Shown here: positions 40,939 through 51,011 of the stretch, one piece after another
Position numbering within the stretch: the first letter of the stretch is position 1
How the letters are laid out: each line of letters opens with the position of its first letter
NCBI RefSeq assembly: GCF_025971955.1
Contig: NZ_JAPDMX010000030.1
Span: 65,752 to 129,751 of the forward strand
DNA length: 64,000 bases
Source: Shewanella subflava
Lineage (GTDB): Bacteria; Pseudomonadota; Gammaproteobacteria; Enterobacterales; Shewanellaceae
Direction of reading: 5' to 3'
Program-made: the position numbers and the translations under genes
Notes under the pieces: generated by a model
Databases searched by the model: none
What the model was told of the DNA's origin: nothing
What the model saw: the letters and a program-made list of their open reading frames with translations, nothing else

Positions 40939-41970
40939 ATGATGCATCATAACCAAAATATTGAACAAACTGCAGATATACTGAGATTAGCGGTACCTAA
41001 AATGACAGAGTTGAATATTCCAGTCACCCCTGAAAATTATGCGATTTGGTACGATTATTTTGCAGAAACAAACTTAAATTTAAAGCGTGCCATTGATGGA
41101 CTTCTTGCCAATAAAGTCGTGTTTTCACCTAGCGTGAATACGGGACTTTACAATCGTTTCATTGAGGAACGAAGTCCTGAAATCATCGAAAATGTTCAAA
41201 TTGAAACCCAAATTCTAATCAAAAGCCTATTTAACAAAATAGATGAAATAACAGCAGGTACAAGTTCTTTTGGTGAAAACCTGCATCAATTTGGTGATCA
41301 ATTACAGCAAAACCCCACAGCAGAGGTGCTCAGTGGTTTAGTCTTCAATCTTGTGGCCGAGGTTGAGCAGGTGATTGCTGATAATGCCAAGATGCGAAAT
41401 GATTTATCAAGCCTTGGTGAAGAGTTATATCATCTTAAAGGTGAGATGGATAACTTAAGTAAAGTTGCAATGACTGATGAGTTAACATCTTTAAATAATC
41501 GCCGTGCTTATGAAACCTTCGCCTTAGAACAGCTTACGCGATTTCAAGAAGCTCAGGTAGATTGTTGCCTGCTGTTGATTGACATTGACCACTTTAAAAT
41601 TTTCAACGATACCTATGGCCATCTGATTGGTGACAAGGTGCTAGCCTACGTTGCACTAGCACTTAAAAATGCCGTCAAAGGCGATGACTTTGTTGCCCGT
41701 TATGGCGGTGAAGAGTTTATTATTATGTTGCCGGACACAAAAATTTCAGATGCTGTAACGGTTGCAGAAAAATTACGTGAACGTATTTGTGCAAAGCAAT
41801 TAACCATCGGCAAAGAAACGAAACAAAACCTAGGACATATCACCGTATCGATAGGCGTTTCCAAGTTTAAAACGGGCGATGATTTGGACACTTTACTTGC
41901 AAGGGCTGATAAACAATTGTATCTGGCAAAATCAGACGGTAGAAATTGTGTTAAGTATTATCAAGAATAA
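40939..41970 (+). CDS. diguanylate cyclase, soluble GGDEF protein
   Basis: A 343-aa protein with an N-terminal helical sensing region (about 1-160) and a C-terminal GGDEF domain. The active motif is intact as YGGEEFIIML, preceded by DELTSLNNRRAYE and LIDIDHFKIFNDTYGH. It makes cyclic-di-GMP. No RxxD inhibitory site is seen at the usual place (five residues upstream is DDFVAR), and no membrane helices. The stop is 12 bp from that of the convergent cyclase. Confidence 0.9.
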   Translation: MMHHNQNIEQTADILRLAVPKMTELNIPVTPENYAIWYDYFAETNLNLKRAIDGLLANKVVFSPSVNTGLYNRFIEERSPEIIENVQIETQILIKSLFNKIDEITAGTSSFGENLHQFGDQLQQNPTAEVLSGLVFNLVAEVEQVIADNAKMRNDLSSLGEELYHLKGEMDNLSKVAMTDELTSLNNRRAYETFALEQLTRFQEAQVDCCLLLIDIDHFKIFNDTYGHLIGDKVLAYVALALKNAVKGDDFVARYGGEEFIIMLPDTKISDAVTVAEKLRERICAKQLTIGKETKQNLGHITVSIGVSKFKTGDDLDTLLARADKQLYLAKSDGRNCVKYYQE

Positions 41971-41982
41971 TGAAATACAACA

Positions 41983-43035
41983 TTATGGGGTAGGAAGTGA
42001 ACGATTTCTGCCCAACCTTTTTGCTTCATACAACGCTTTATCGGCATGATTTATCAGCTGATCTAGGGTTAATTGCGGGTTATATTGTTTAATTCCAATG
42101 CTTATCGTCACTCTAATATCTTCATCATCAAGGCTTATTGGATGTTGAAAAACAGTGCACCGCAATCGTTCCGCTACATCAAAGGCCTCTGTTTGATCCG
42201 TTTGTGCCAGAATAAATAGAAACTCTTCACCTCCCCAACGTGCAACATAATCGGTTTCTCTTAGTGATGTTTTAAATACTTGGGATAATTCAGTCAGTAC
42301 TGCATCTCCGGCACTGTGGCCATATTTATCGTTGACGAGCTTAAAGAAATCGATATCACATAACAAAATTGAAAATGGCTTGGACACATCAGCAACAGCA
42401 ATTTGTTCATTTAATTTCAGTTGAGCATCACGACGATTGTGTAATCCAGTTAAATCATCATAATGGGCTAAACGATGAAATTTTTTATTTAATTCCAATG
42501 CTTTATTATATAACTCGCTTCGTGAATATTCATACAACGCGGACAAAAAACTGATTGTCAAAAATGAATATAGTAAACGCAGTTTAAATTCGATTGGATA
42601 AATGGCATGGGCGTAAAACGATTGCGGAATAAACATAATTAAGCAAATCAGTAAAACAAAAACCGCAATATTTATCAGACCTCTTCGTAAACCATGGACA
42701 TATAAAGACACCGGAGGAACGATAAAAATCCATAGCGGACCGGTAGAGGCAACGCCACCAGAGTAAACGAGATATAGCATTAAGGCATAAAGTGAATAAA
42801 TAATGATGTAAGAACTGAGTTTTACTTTGTTTTTATTGTTAACCAAATAAAACGCCAGTCCATAGACAACGCTGGCAAAGAGTAAACTGATCGCAAGTAT
42901 GCTGTTTGCGTTTTTTACAGCAAAACACATCATGACAAAGGTAATGCTCATGCCGACCAACGAAAACAAGGCGATCACACGAGCTTGTTGCAATTCACCA
43001 AAACTTTGCAGTTTACTTTGGTTTTTCATGTTCAA
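41983..43035 (-). CDS. diguanylate cyclase, membrane-bound GGDEF protein
   Basis: A 350-aa protein. About six hydrophobic helices span residues 20-165, then a GGDEF domain with an active RWGGEEFLFIL motif, preceded by DDLTGLHNRRDAQ and LLCDIDFFKLVNDKYGH. The membrane part looks like a 7TM-type sensing module without an extracellular domain. It is convergent with another cyclase, so the two cyclic-di-GMP makers sit tail to tail. Confidence 0.9.
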   Translation of the reverse strand: MNMKNQSKLQSFGELQQARVIALFSLVGMSITFVMMCFAVKNANSILAISLLFASVVYGLAFYLVNNKNKVKLSSYIIIYSLYALMLYLVYSGGVASTGPLWIFIVPPVSLYVHGLRRGLINIAVFVLLICLIMFIPQSFYAHAIYPIEFKLRLLYSFLTISFLSALYEYSRSELYNKALELNKKFHRLAHYDDLTGLHNRRDAQLKLNEQIAVADVSKPFSILLCDIDFFKLVNDKYGHSAGDAVLTELSQVFKTSLRETDYVARWGGEEFLFILAQTDQTEAFDVAERLRCTVFQHPISLDDEDIRVTISIGIKQYNPQLTLDQLINHADKALYEAKRLGRNRSLPTP

Positions 43036-43262
43036 TGATGTGCATTCTCAATGTCATATTTTAATCAATACTATCACCGAGATCCATAATGGCAAATCGT
43101 TGTTTTACGCTATGTAATTCGTATAAATATAACAATGCTTGCTTAATGCTCAGCCATTTACAGCATTTGAGAGGGGTTTTAAGCCTGATTAATAGCTATG
43201 AAATTTTCAATCAGTTAGTATTCGCCATTAATAAACATTATTTCAGTTAGGGCAGAGCACTT

Positions 43263-44180
43263 ATGACACAAGACGTTTTTTTCCCCATAGGGACACCTGG
43301 ACAACCTTGGAATGAGCAAGAAAAAGCACAGTGGCTTGCGCAAGTGACAATCAAGCGCAGTTATCAAGACGAGGTTATTAGCCAGTTATCAAGTATTTCT
43401 GACACTTTTCAACAGATTAATTACGGCGCCCTTGATTTTAACCCTGAAAAATACCCATTGTTTGCGTTTAAATCTAAAAACTGGGATAACAATAAAAAAA
43501 CCATTTTAGTGACAGGCGGCGTTCATGGTTATGAAACCAGTGGTGTACATGGCGCCATCCAATTCTTAAAAACTAAAGCTGCTTTTTATGAATCATTTTT
43601 TAATATTGTAGTCGCCCCTTGTGTTAGCCCGTGGGGATATGAAACCATTAATCGATGGAATCCTTATGCGGTCGATCCCAATCGATCATTTTACCCTGAT
43701 AGTCCTGCCAATGAATCAGCGGCATTAATGTCGTTTGTTGCAACACTGGGTGACATTTATGCTCATATTGATTTACATGAGACAACCGATACTGATGAGC
43801 TAGAGTTTCGTCCAGCATTGTCCGCTAGAGATGGCAAACACTACGAAAAGGGAATTATACCCGATGGTTTTTATCTCGTTGGGGACTCAGACAACCCTTG
43901 CCCTGAGTTTCAAAAAGCCATTATTGACTCAGTGAAAAAAATTACCCATATCGCTCCCGATGATGATGGCGAATTAATCGGTGTTGCTATCGAGCAGTTT
44001 GGGGTAATTAACTATCCAACCAAGAAACTGGGCTTGTGTGCAGGTATGACAAATAATCAGTTCAATACCACTACAGAGGTTTATCCTGACAGTCCTTTAG
44101 TGACAACGCAGGAATGTAATGATGCTCAGGTAGCCGCAATTACTGGCGCCCTTGATTACATTATTGATTATATGAAGTAA
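43263..44180 (+). CDS. M14-family zinc carboxypeptidase-like protein
   Basis: A 305-aa metallopeptidase. The zinc ligands H88 and E91 (GGVHGYE) and H172 (HIDLHET) are present, as are the substrate-binding NRW and DPNRSF segments. It has no signal peptide, so it is probably cytoplasmic. Related proteins cleave small peptides or act as succinylglutamate-desuccinylase/AspA-like amidases. The substrate is unknown. A terminator follows. Confidence 0.85.
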   Translation: MTQDVFFPIGTPGQPWNEQEKAQWLAQVTIKRSYQDEVISQLSSISDTFQQINYGALDFNPEKYPLFAFKSKNWDNNKKTILVTGGVHGYETSGVHGAIQFLKTKAAFYESFFNIVVAPCVSPWGYETINRWNPYAVDPNRSFYPDSPANESAALMSFVATLGDIYAHIDLHETTDTDELEFRPALSARDGKHYEKGIIPDGFYLVGDSDNPCPEFQKAIIDSVKKITHIAPDDDGELIGVAIEQFGVINYPTKKLGLCAGMTNNQFNTTTEVYPDSPLVTTQECNDAQVAAITGALDYIIDYMK

Positions 44181-44193
44181 TCTGATTTAGACA

Positions 44194-44230
44194 TCAACAC
44201 TAAAGCGACATGGCTTTGCTTTAGTGTTGT
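44194..44230 (+). terminator. terminator after M14 peptidase
   Basis: CAACACTAAAGC and GCTTTAGTGTTG pair around a 12-base loop, followed by TTTT. Confidence 0.8.
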
Positions 44231-44316
44231 TTTAAAATATTAACTGTATTGCTTTACGCGCCATCATTTCTTTCACCACAACTCCGTATTGTTTATTGTC
44301 AAAACAGGGCTTTTGG

Positions 44317-44345
44317 TTGATACCCCAAGCAAATCTCTCTATAAT
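44317..44345 (+). promoter_or_regulatory. sigma-70 promoter of ybiT
   Basis: TTGATA at 44317-44322 and TATAAT at 44340-44345 with exactly 17 bp between. Transcription would start near 44352, giving a leader of about 120 nt before the TTG start of ybiT. Confidence 0.75.
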
Positions 44346-44472
44346 GCAGCGCTTATTTTTGCTTCATTTTTAATACTTTTTTGTCTATGCCTTGCATGGT
44401 GCAGGTCATTACTTTGTCAACTATGCTTGCTAAAGTACGGCATTCGCAGACAACCCGATTTGGAATTTCATT

Positions 44473-46065
44473 TTGATTACTACAGCTAACATCACAATGC
44501 AGTTTGGCGCAAAGCCACTGTTTGAAAACATCTCTGTTAAATTTGGTGGCGGAAATCGCTACGGTTTAATTGGCGCAAATGGTTGTGGTAAATCCACCTT
44601 TATGAAAATTCTTGCTGGCGATCTAGAGCCATCAAGCGGTAACGTTTCGTTAGACGTTAACGAACGCATGGGTAAATTGAACCAGGATCAATTTGCTTAT
44701 GAATCCTTCTCGGTTGTTGATACTGTGATCATGGGTCACCGTGAACTGTGGAAAGTAAAACTTGAGCGCGATCGTATTTACTCGCTACCCGAAATGAGTG
44801 AAGAAGACGGTATTAAAGTTGCTGAGCTCGAAATGGAATTTGCCGAAATGGATGGCTACACAGCAGAATCTCGTGCTGGTGACTTACTTTTAGGTGTGGG
44901 TATTGGTACCGACCAACATTTTGGTTTAATGAGTGAAATTGCTCCTGGTTTTAAATTACGTGTGTTGTTGGCCCAAGCACTATTCTCAGACCCTGATCTA
45001 CTGCTGCTGGACGAACCCACCAACAACTTGGACATTGATACCATTCGTTGGTTACAAGATATGCTAAATCAACGTAACAGCACCATGATCATCATTTCGC
45101 ATGACCGTTATTTCCTTAACTCAGTGTGTACCCACATGGCTGACTTAGATTACGGTGCATTGCGTGTTTATCCTGGTAACTATGATGAATACATGATGGC
45201 CGCGCAGCAAGCGCGTGAACGTTTGCAGTCTGATAACGCCAAGAAAAAAGCCCAAATTGCTGAGCTGCAAACTTTCGTTGCGCGTTTCTCTGCTAACGCT
45301 TCAAAAGCAAAACAGGCAACATCACGTGCCAAGCAAATTGATAAAATAAAACTTGATGAGATTAAAGCATCAAGTCGTGTTAATCCGTTTATTCGCTTTG
45401 AGCAGGAAAAGAAGTTATTCCGTAATGCATTGGTCGTGGAAAATCTTGCAAAAGGTTACGATGCGCCATTATTCAGTAACTTAAACTTAATGGTTGAAGT
45501 GGGTGAGCGTATCGCCATTTTAGGTGAAAACGGTATAGGTAAAACAACTTTACTGCGTACTTTGGTCCATGACATTCCACAGGATGAAGGTACAATACAA
45601 TGGTCTGAAAACTCTAACATTGGTTACTATGCACAGGATCATGAGGCAGACTTTGCTAACGATATGAGCTTGTTTGAATGGATGAGCCAATGGCGTAAAG
45701 AAAATGATGACGATCAAACGGTGCGCGGCATTTTAGGTCGGATGTTATTTGGATCAGACGACATTAAAAAGTCAGTTAAAGTTTTATCTGGTGGTGAAAA
45801 AGGTCGCATGTACTTTGGTAAGCTCATCATGCAAAAACCGAACATTCTATTGCTTGACGAACCGACTAACCACATGGACATGGAATCGATCGAGTCATTG
45901 AACAATGCATTAGAACTGTATGAAGGTACTTTAATTTTCGTATCCCACGACCGTGCATTCGTGTCTTCTTTGGCCACGCGTATTATTGAAATTACCGCAA
46001 ACGGAATTAATGACTTTAAAGGCACTTATGATGAGTTCCTTGCAAGTAAAGGTATTGAAGGTTAA
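44473..46065 (+). CDS. ybiT: ABC-F family ATPase (YbiT)
   Basis: A 530-aa protein of two ABC domains without membrane segments. Walker A motifs are GANGCGKST and GENGIGKTT; the LSGGEKGR signature and LLLDEPTN Walker B motifs are clear ([11 protein letters not shown] and [11 protein letters not shown]). The ribosome-binding P-site tRNA linker lies between the domains. The start of the product ([21 protein letters not shown]) matches E. coli YbiT. The start codon is TTG, with GGA nine bases upstream. ABC-F proteins act on stalled ribosomes. Confidence 0.92.
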   Translation: MITTANITMQFGAKPLFENISVKFGGGNRYGLIGANGCGKSTFMKILAGDLEPSSGNVSLDVNERMGKLNQDQFAYESFSVVDTVIMGHRELWKVKLERDRIYSLPEMSEEDGIKVAELEMEFAEMDGYTAESRAGDLLLGVGIGTDQHFGLMSEIAPGFKLRVLLAQALFSDPDLLLLDEPTNNLDIDTIRWLQDMLNQRNSTMIIISHDRYFLNSVCTHMADLDYGALRVYPGNYDEYMMAAQQARERLQSDNAKKKAQIAELQTFVARFSANASKAKQATSRAKQIDKIKLDEIKASSRVNPFIRFEQEKKLFRNALVVENLAKGYDAPLFSNLNLMVEVGERIAILGENGIGKTTLLRTLVHDIPQDEGTIQWSENSNIGYYAQDHEADFANDMSLFEWMSQWRKENDDDQTVRGILGRMLFGSDDIKKSVKVLSGGEKGRMYFGKLIMQKPNILLLDEPTNHMDMESIESLNNALELYEGTLIFVSHDRAFVSSLATRIIEITANGINDFKGTYDEFLASKGIEG

Positions 46066-46086
46066 TTGCAAATAGTGAAAGTCATT

Positions 46087-46118
46087 AGCCCTGAACGAAA
46101 GTTCGGGGCTTTTTGTTT
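46087..46118 (+). terminator. ybiT terminator
   Basis: AGCCCTGAAC-GAAA-GTTCGGGGCT followed by TTTTGTTTTT; a GAAA tetraloop hairpin. Confidence 0.85.
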
Positions 46119-46162
46119 TTAGCGATGTAGACTCAATTTATCATTAACGATAAGAGGCAATT

Positions 46163-46531
46163 ATGAGCTTAACTCAAGAGCAAGTTGTTCAAACAATGAC
46201 AAAAATGCTTTGTCGTAGTAATTTTAATATTAAAAATGTGACTGAATTCATGTTGCCTGAATTGAAAGAAGCCGTTTATTTACACCTTGATGCTAAAACA
46301 CCATTACTGATAATTAGACCTGCTTTTGAGGTTTTTTCTGGCGAATTAGCTACCATTAATGGTGTACATGCAAAATACGATTATCATCACAATGCGCAAA
46401 TGACCCGTTTTCCGACTCGTCGCAATAAAGGCGTATCTGAAGTGCATTACGGTTTAGCTTTTAAGTTTGATGACCAAAATGCAGTTGAAGCATTTATTTG
46501 TCGTCTCATTGAAATTGTTAAAGGCGGCTGA
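46163..46531 (+). CDS. hypothetical protein, 122 aa
   Basis: A soluble protein with no motif I recognise. AAGAGGC lies upstream of the ATG. Its stop is 31 bp before the hydrolase start, so the two are probably cotranscribed. The stretch EVHYGLAFKFDDQNAVEAFI resembles small alpha/beta domains but gives no function. Confidence 0.65.
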   Translation: MSLTQEQVVQTMTKMLCRSNFNIKNVTEFMLPELKEAVYLHLDAKTPLLIIRPAFEVFSGELATINGVHAKYDYHHNAQMTRFPTRRNKGVSEVHYGLAFKFDDQNAVEAFICRLIEIVKGG

Positions 46532-46562
46532 TAATCAGATAATCATTAGCAAGGGAGGCCCT

Positions 46563-47372
46563 ATGACACGTTCGTTTGATATTAATCAATTTAATTATCG
46601 CTCCACTGGTTTTGGGCAACCACTAGTGTGGTCGCATGGCTTATTAGGTTGTATGCAAAGTGAAGATGCTTTAGGAATTTATGCATGGCATCGATTTCCT
46701 AAAAAGCTAACATTACTCAGATATGACGCCTGTGGGCATGGTCTTTCTGCATCTTCATCCCACAAATCTGATTATTTGTGGACTAGCCTAGCAAATGATT
46801 TACAACAACTAATACTTAAAGTGTTGCCAAATCAATCGGTTGTTTTAGGTGGTCAATCAATGGGCTGTGGCAGTAGTTTGTTTGCGGCATTGAACCAACC
46901 TGATAAGGTAAAAGGACTTATTTTAATGAATCCTCCTACCGCTTGGGAATTAAGAGCCGCACAACATGATTATTATATTAAAGTGGCTAAAGCGGCAAAA
47001 ATCCTTGGTGGAAAAGGGCTGGCAAAAATTAATGCCAAGCATATTGATAGAATGTTACCCCCGTGGCTAATAGAGGCGCATAAACATAGTGTTCTTGGTA
47101 TGTTGGACGGCTTAAAAAGTATGAAACGTTCAAGTCTTGAACCCCTTTTTTTAGCCGCTGCAGAAAATGATTTACCCTCCCAAGCGCCACTCACACAGCT
47201 TCACATTCCTTGTCTCATTCTAGCCTGGGATAACGACGCAAACCATCCTTTATCTATCGCTAACACTTTAGCTTCTTTGTTACCTTTAGCCGAATTGCAC
47301 GAGGCGAAAAATATGGCTGATGTTGACGAATGGCCAAGCCTCATCACAAACTTCTGTTTAAAATTAGCTTAA
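46563..47372 (+). CDS. alpha/beta hydrolase
   Basis: A 269-aa alpha/beta-hydrolase fold enzyme. The nucleophile elbow is GGQSMG, the oxyanion region is WSHGLLGC, and a C-terminal His is not obvious in the usual G-H motif, so the catalytic triad is not fully confirmed. The start is ATG 46563 behind AAGGGAGG. An open frame from 46467 is an upstream extension overlapping the previous gene. The substrate is unknown. Confidence 0.8.
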   Translation: MTRSFDINQFNYRSTGFGQPLVWSHGLLGCMQSEDALGIYAWHRFPKKLTLLRYDACGHGLSASSSHKSDYLWTSLANDLQQLILKVLPNQSVVLGGQSMGCGSSLFAALNQPDKVKGLILMNPPTAWELRAAQHDYYIKVAKAAKILGGKGLAKINAKHIDRMLPPWLIEAHKHSVLGMLDGLKSMKRSSLEPLFLAAAENDLPSQAPLTQLHIPCLILAWDNDANHPLSIANTLASLLPLAELHEAKNMADVDEWPSLITNFCLKLA

Positions 47373-47494
47373 ATTTATGACGGAATTCACAACTTTGTAT
47401 TCTTTTATCATCTCAGGATTTAGTTTTCTCGCGCTTTGACCGATATAGATTAACATTAATAGAATAAATACTCATAAAATCAATAAGGATATAT

Positions 47495-49492
47495 ATGAAT
47501 TGGCAATGGATTGGTAATCTTAAAATCTTTCAAAAACTTGCATTACTGGCTATTCCCCCTCTATTAATATGCATGATTTATGGCGGTATGTTTGTCCATA
47601 ATAAATATCAAATTCGCCAACAATTAACCCTTATTATGTCGTTAACAGAACTTGCGGTCACCAACAGCGCTTTTGTACATGAACTGCAAAAAGAGCGAGG
47701 TATGAGTGCGGGTTTTATTAGCTCACAAGGTAATGCTTTTAAAGATAATTTACCCCAGCAACGTCAACTCACTAATCAACAACTGCAGCTGTTTAACCAG
47801 TTTATCGCCAATGTTGAGTTGCCCCAGGCTTTCAACAGCAAATTGAATCAAGTTTCACAAGCCTTAACGCAACTCAATTCAATAAGAGACTCAGTTGATA
47901 CATTGACAATATCAGTGGCCGACGAAGTAAAGTATTACACTCTAATGAATACCCTGCTTTTATCTATGGTGGATGACGCAGCGACAGAAACTCAAATCAG
48001 TGAGCTAGCATTAAGATTAAAATCTTTTGCCGCATTTTTACAAGCTAAAGAGCGTGCAGGTATAGAAAGGGCCGTTTTAAGTTCGACTTTTGGTCAGCCA
48101 GGGTTTAAGCCTGGTATGTATCGTAAATTCATAACCTTAGTCGCAGAGCAAAATACTTATGCCGAACGATTTTTAGCCTCAGCCATGCCAGATGAAGCGC
48201 AGTTATATCAAGGTGCGTTGAACACCAGCGCATTTACCGATGTTGACGACATCCGCGAAATTGCTTTTTCGCAAGAAGCAAACAACATTGCGCAACAATC
48301 TCCCGAAGCTTGGTTCAAAACCTCTACCGCACGTATTAATGGTTTAAAGGATATTGAGAATCAACTTACTCAGATGCTGCTACAATCTGCACAATCTAAG
48401 CTTGATAATGCTTCTCAGCATATGCTGACCTCGTTACTGGCATTAATTATTGCACTGTCTTTTGTTATCTCGGTCACGATGAGTATTGCAAAATATTTGC
48501 ATGTTAGCTTACGCAAAGTACAAAAAACCATTACCCATGTGGGCGCTAATTTTGACTTAACCTCGCGCATAGATCATCAAACCTCTGATGAATTTGGTCA
48601 ATTGGCCTCTTCTTTCAATAGTATGATGAATGAGTTTGAAATCATCATTGATCAAGTCAGAAAAAATGCTATCACGCTCGTGAATGCTGTTGAAACAATG
48701 AATGGTTTTACCCATTCAATGCAAAGTGATGTGTCGCAAGGTTCCGCTGAAGCGGAGCAGGTCGCTTCTGCAATGACAGAAATGAGTGCGACAGTCACGC
48801 AAATTGCGGCCAATGCGGTGCAAGCCTCAGAAGCATCCGCTCAAGCCAACTTTGAAGCCAAAACAGGTAACAGTGATGTTAGCAAAACCAGTAATGCGAT
48901 CAAAACCTTAGCCGTTGAGATTGGCGATGCGGCAACCGCAATCCAAACATTAGATAAAGATGTACAGGATATTGTCTCTTTATTGGATGTGATCAGTTCA
49001 ATTGCCGAACAGACTAATTTATTGGCACTTAATGCCGCAATTGAAGCGGCTAGAGCCGGGGAGCAAGGTCGTGGATTTGCGGTTGTTGCGGATGAAGTGC
49101 GAACATTAGCTCAACGATCACAAAAATCGACAGAAGATATTAAGTGCATGACGGACAAATTGAAATCGGGTGCTTCATTAGCGGTTCAAGCCATGGAGCG
49201 TGGCCAAACGCAAGCGCAACAAAGTGTTGAGGAAGCGGTGCATGCGGGTAAAGAACTGAATCTTATTGTGAAACATGTTGGAGTGATTGACAGCATGAAC
49301 GAGCAAATTGCCACCTCTACCCATGAGCAATCAGCTGTGGCAGAAGAGGTGAATCGCAATGCACTTAAAATCAGTGAAATCTATCAACATACGCGAGAAA
49401 CAGCACAACAAATATCAGAGCTAAATGATCAATTACTTAATGACGCTAGTGCAATGTCAAATATTGTCAGTAAGTTTACACTCAATCGTTAA
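47495..49492 (+). CDS. methyl-accepting chemotaxis protein with NIT domain
   Basis: A 665-aa receptor. The N-terminal helix is at about 13-35. The periplasmic NIT-like domain (nitrate/nitrite sensing family) contains [20 protein letters not shown] second helix is at about 300-325, then a HAMP domain and the signalling hairpin tip [20 protein letters not shown]. It should control flagellar movement through CheA/CheW. Nitrate sensing is inferred from the domain, not proven. A hairpin follows at 49625. Confidence 0.88.
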   Translation: MNWQWIGNLKIFQKLALLAIPPLLICMIYGGMFVHNKYQIRQQLTLIMSLTELAVTNSAFVHELQKERGMSAGFISSQGNAFKDNLPQQRQLTNQQLQLFNQFIANVELPQAFNSKLNQVSQALTQLNSIRDSVDTLTISVADEVKYYTLMNTLLLSMVDDAATETQISELALRLKSFAAFLQAKERAGIERAVLSSTFGQPGFKPGMYRKFITLVAEQNTYAERFLASAMPDEAQLYQGALNTSAFTDVDDIREIAFSQEANNIAQQSPEAWFKTSTARINGLKDIENQLTQMLLQSAQSKLDNASQHMLTSLLALIIALSFVISVTMSIAKYLHVSLRKVQKTITHVGANFDLTSRIDHQTSDEFGQLASSFNSMMNEFEIIIDQVRKNAITLVNAVETMNGFTHSMQSDVSQGSAEAEQVASAMTEMSATVTQIAANAVQASEASAQANFEAKTGNSDVSKTSNAIKTLAVEIGDAATAIQTLDKDVQDIVSLLDVISSIAEQTNLLALNAAIEAARAGEQGRGFAVVADEVRTLAQRSQKSTEDIKCMTDKLKSGASLAVQAMERGQTQAQQSVEEAVHAGKELNLIVKHVGVIDSMNEQIATSTHEQSAVAEEVNRNALKISEIYQHTRETAQQISELNDQLLNDASAMSNIVSKFTLNR

Positions 49493-49624
49493 TATGCTTA
49501 AATTAAGGGTTCGCATCATATTATTTTCCATTGATTGAAGTTGTGGAACAATAATATGCTTTCTCATTAGAGAATAAGTGTTAATCGATACCAATAACGA
49601 AAACGCATTTATTTTTACATGATT

Positions 49625-49650
49625 AAACCGAGCAATCGCTCGGTTTTTTT
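49625..49650 (+). terminator. terminator before methyltransferase gene
   Basis: ACCGAGC-AATC-GCTCGGT with a seven-T tail, about 130 bp after the chemoreceptor stop and 17 bp before the next start. Confidence 0.8.
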
Positions 49651-49666
49651 ATAGGAAAAAAGTCAC

Positions 49667-50458
49667 ATGGATTTATGTAAAGACTACCTCACCACCAATA
49701 AAGCCACATGGAATGCACGAACAGATATTCATGTGGCCTCCAAGTTTTATGATATTGACAATTTCTTACAGGGCGCCTCATCGTTAACTGAAATCGAAAC
49801 CGCGGAGCTGGGTGACGTGAATGGTAAAAGATTATTGCATTTACAGTGTCACTTTGGCCTTGATAGCCTTTCGTTCGCAAGAAAAGGAGCGTTAGTTACC
49901 GGTGTCGATTTATCCGATAAGGCAATTGATAAAGCCAATGCATTAGCCGCTGAAACTCAGTTAAATGCTAAATTTGTTTGTCAGGACGTTTGTGCATTGG
50001 GTCAGACTACTACAGCGGATTTTGATATTGTGTTTACATCTTTTGGCGTCATTTGCTGGCTGCCAAATTTATCGCTATGGGCTCAAACGATAGCAAACAG
50101 TTTAACATCGGGGGGCACGTTTTACATGGCTGAATTTCATCCATTTCACGATGTTTTTGAAGGCTACCCATACTTTCATCGTCAGCAGCCAGATGTGGAA
50201 CAAGAGGGGACTTATACTGAAAACTGCACCAACGAAAAACACACCATTATCACATGGGCTCATCCAATTAGTGACGTGATAAATGCATTATTGTCTGCGG
50301 GATTGCAGCTAAAACATTTCAATGAGTTCGATTATAGCCCTTACAACTGCTTTGCTGGACTGACTCAAGATAAGCGCCATGCTACGCCGCGTTATCAGCT
50401 GATAAAAAATGACATCCCGATGCCATTAGTTTATTCATTAAGCGCCATCAAACCCTAA
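49667..50458 (+). CDS. class I SAM-dependent methyltransferase
   Basis: A 263-aa methyltransferase. Motif I is LLHLQCHFGLDSLSFA, followed by GVDLSDKAIDKA and a motif-IV-like DIVFTSFGVICWLPNL. LQCHFG replaces the usual GxGxG, a feature of a recognisable bacterial subgroup whose substrate is not known. It starts directly after a terminator, so its promoter may overlap that hairpin or read-through may drive it. Confidence 0.8.
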   Translation: MDLCKDYLTTNKATWNARTDIHVASKFYDIDNFLQGASSLTEIETAELGDVNGKRLLHLQCHFGLDSLSFARKGALVTGVDLSDKAIDKANALAAETQLNAKFVCQDVCALGQTTTADFDIVFTSFGVICWLPNLSLWAQTIANSLTSGGTFYMAEFHPFHDVFEGYPYFHRQQPDVEQEGTYTENCTNEKHTIITWAHPISDVINALLSAGLQLKHFNEFDYSPYNCFAGLTQDKRHATPRYQLIKNDIPMPLVYSLSAIKP

Positions 50459-50563
50459 CATCTAAATCTATAGCGAATATTCACTTTTATGGCATTGTTT
50501 AAGCTTGTAGATGAATTTTTCAACGTAACAATTTGCAAAAAAACAAAAAGCCCCTAAAATACA

Positions 50564-50579
50564 CTGTATATAAAAACAG
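50564..50579. promoter_or_regulatory. LexA (SOS) box of umuDC
   Basis: CTGTATATAAAAACAG matches the LexA consensus CTG-N10-CAG with the preferred TATATAA core. It lies 11 bp before the umuD start. Confidence 0.9.
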
Positions 50580-50590
50580 TGGTTGTGGTT

Positions 50591-51001
50591 ATGCGTATTA
50601 TTCCTATCCATGCCAGTGCGGGGATTACCGGTTTTGAATCACCCGCTACTGAGTATTTGCAATTATCGTTAAGTTTAGATGAGCTGCTGGTTGAACATCC
50701 TAATGCGACATTTATTGGTATTGCAAAGGGAGATTCAATGCAGGGATGCGGTATTTTTTATGGCGATTTATTAATTGTAGATCGTCACGTCAGTGCACGT
50801 CATGGCGATGTGATCGTGGCTAATTTTAATGGTGAGTTTGTTTGTAAGATTTTAGATAAGCACCGTCGAATGCTGCTTTCATCTAATGAAATGTATCAAC
50901 CACAGGTCATTAATGAATATGACTCATTCAATATAGAAGGCGTGGTGATCCGCTCTATTCGTTGTCATCGCCAAAGTCCTTTATTAATGACCCAATCTTA
51001 G
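50591..51001 (+). CDS. umuD: UmuD, DNA polymerase V accessory protein
   Basis: A 136-aa LexA-fold protein. The catalytic Ser49 (KGDSMQG) and Lys86 (EFVCKILDK) are 37 residues apart, as in E. coli UmuD (60/97). The self-cleavage site by alignment is Thr13-Gly14. A more typical Ala10-Gly11 pair is three residues earlier. RecA-stimulated cleavage activates it for UmuC. I start at ATG 50591; a GTG at 50579 would overlap the LexA box. umuC follows after 10 bp. Confidence 0.92.
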   Translation: MRIIPIHASAGITGFESPATEYLQLSLSLDELLVEHPNATFIGIAKGDSMQGCGIFYGDLLIVDRHVSARHGDVIVANFNGEFVCKILDKHRRMLLSSNEMYQPQVINEYDSFNIEGVVIRSIRCHRQSPLLMTQS

Positions 51002-51011
51002 GCGATAAACT

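Noticed and set aside
44289..44489. 66-aa reading frame overlapping the ybiT promoter
   Set aside because: It spans the -35/-10 elements and the leader of ybiT, has no ribosome site and an unusual Cys/Leu composition.
50579..50590. Upstream GTG start for umuD
   Set aside because: Begins at the last base of the LexA box and before any possible ribosome site; the family N terminus fits ATG 50591.
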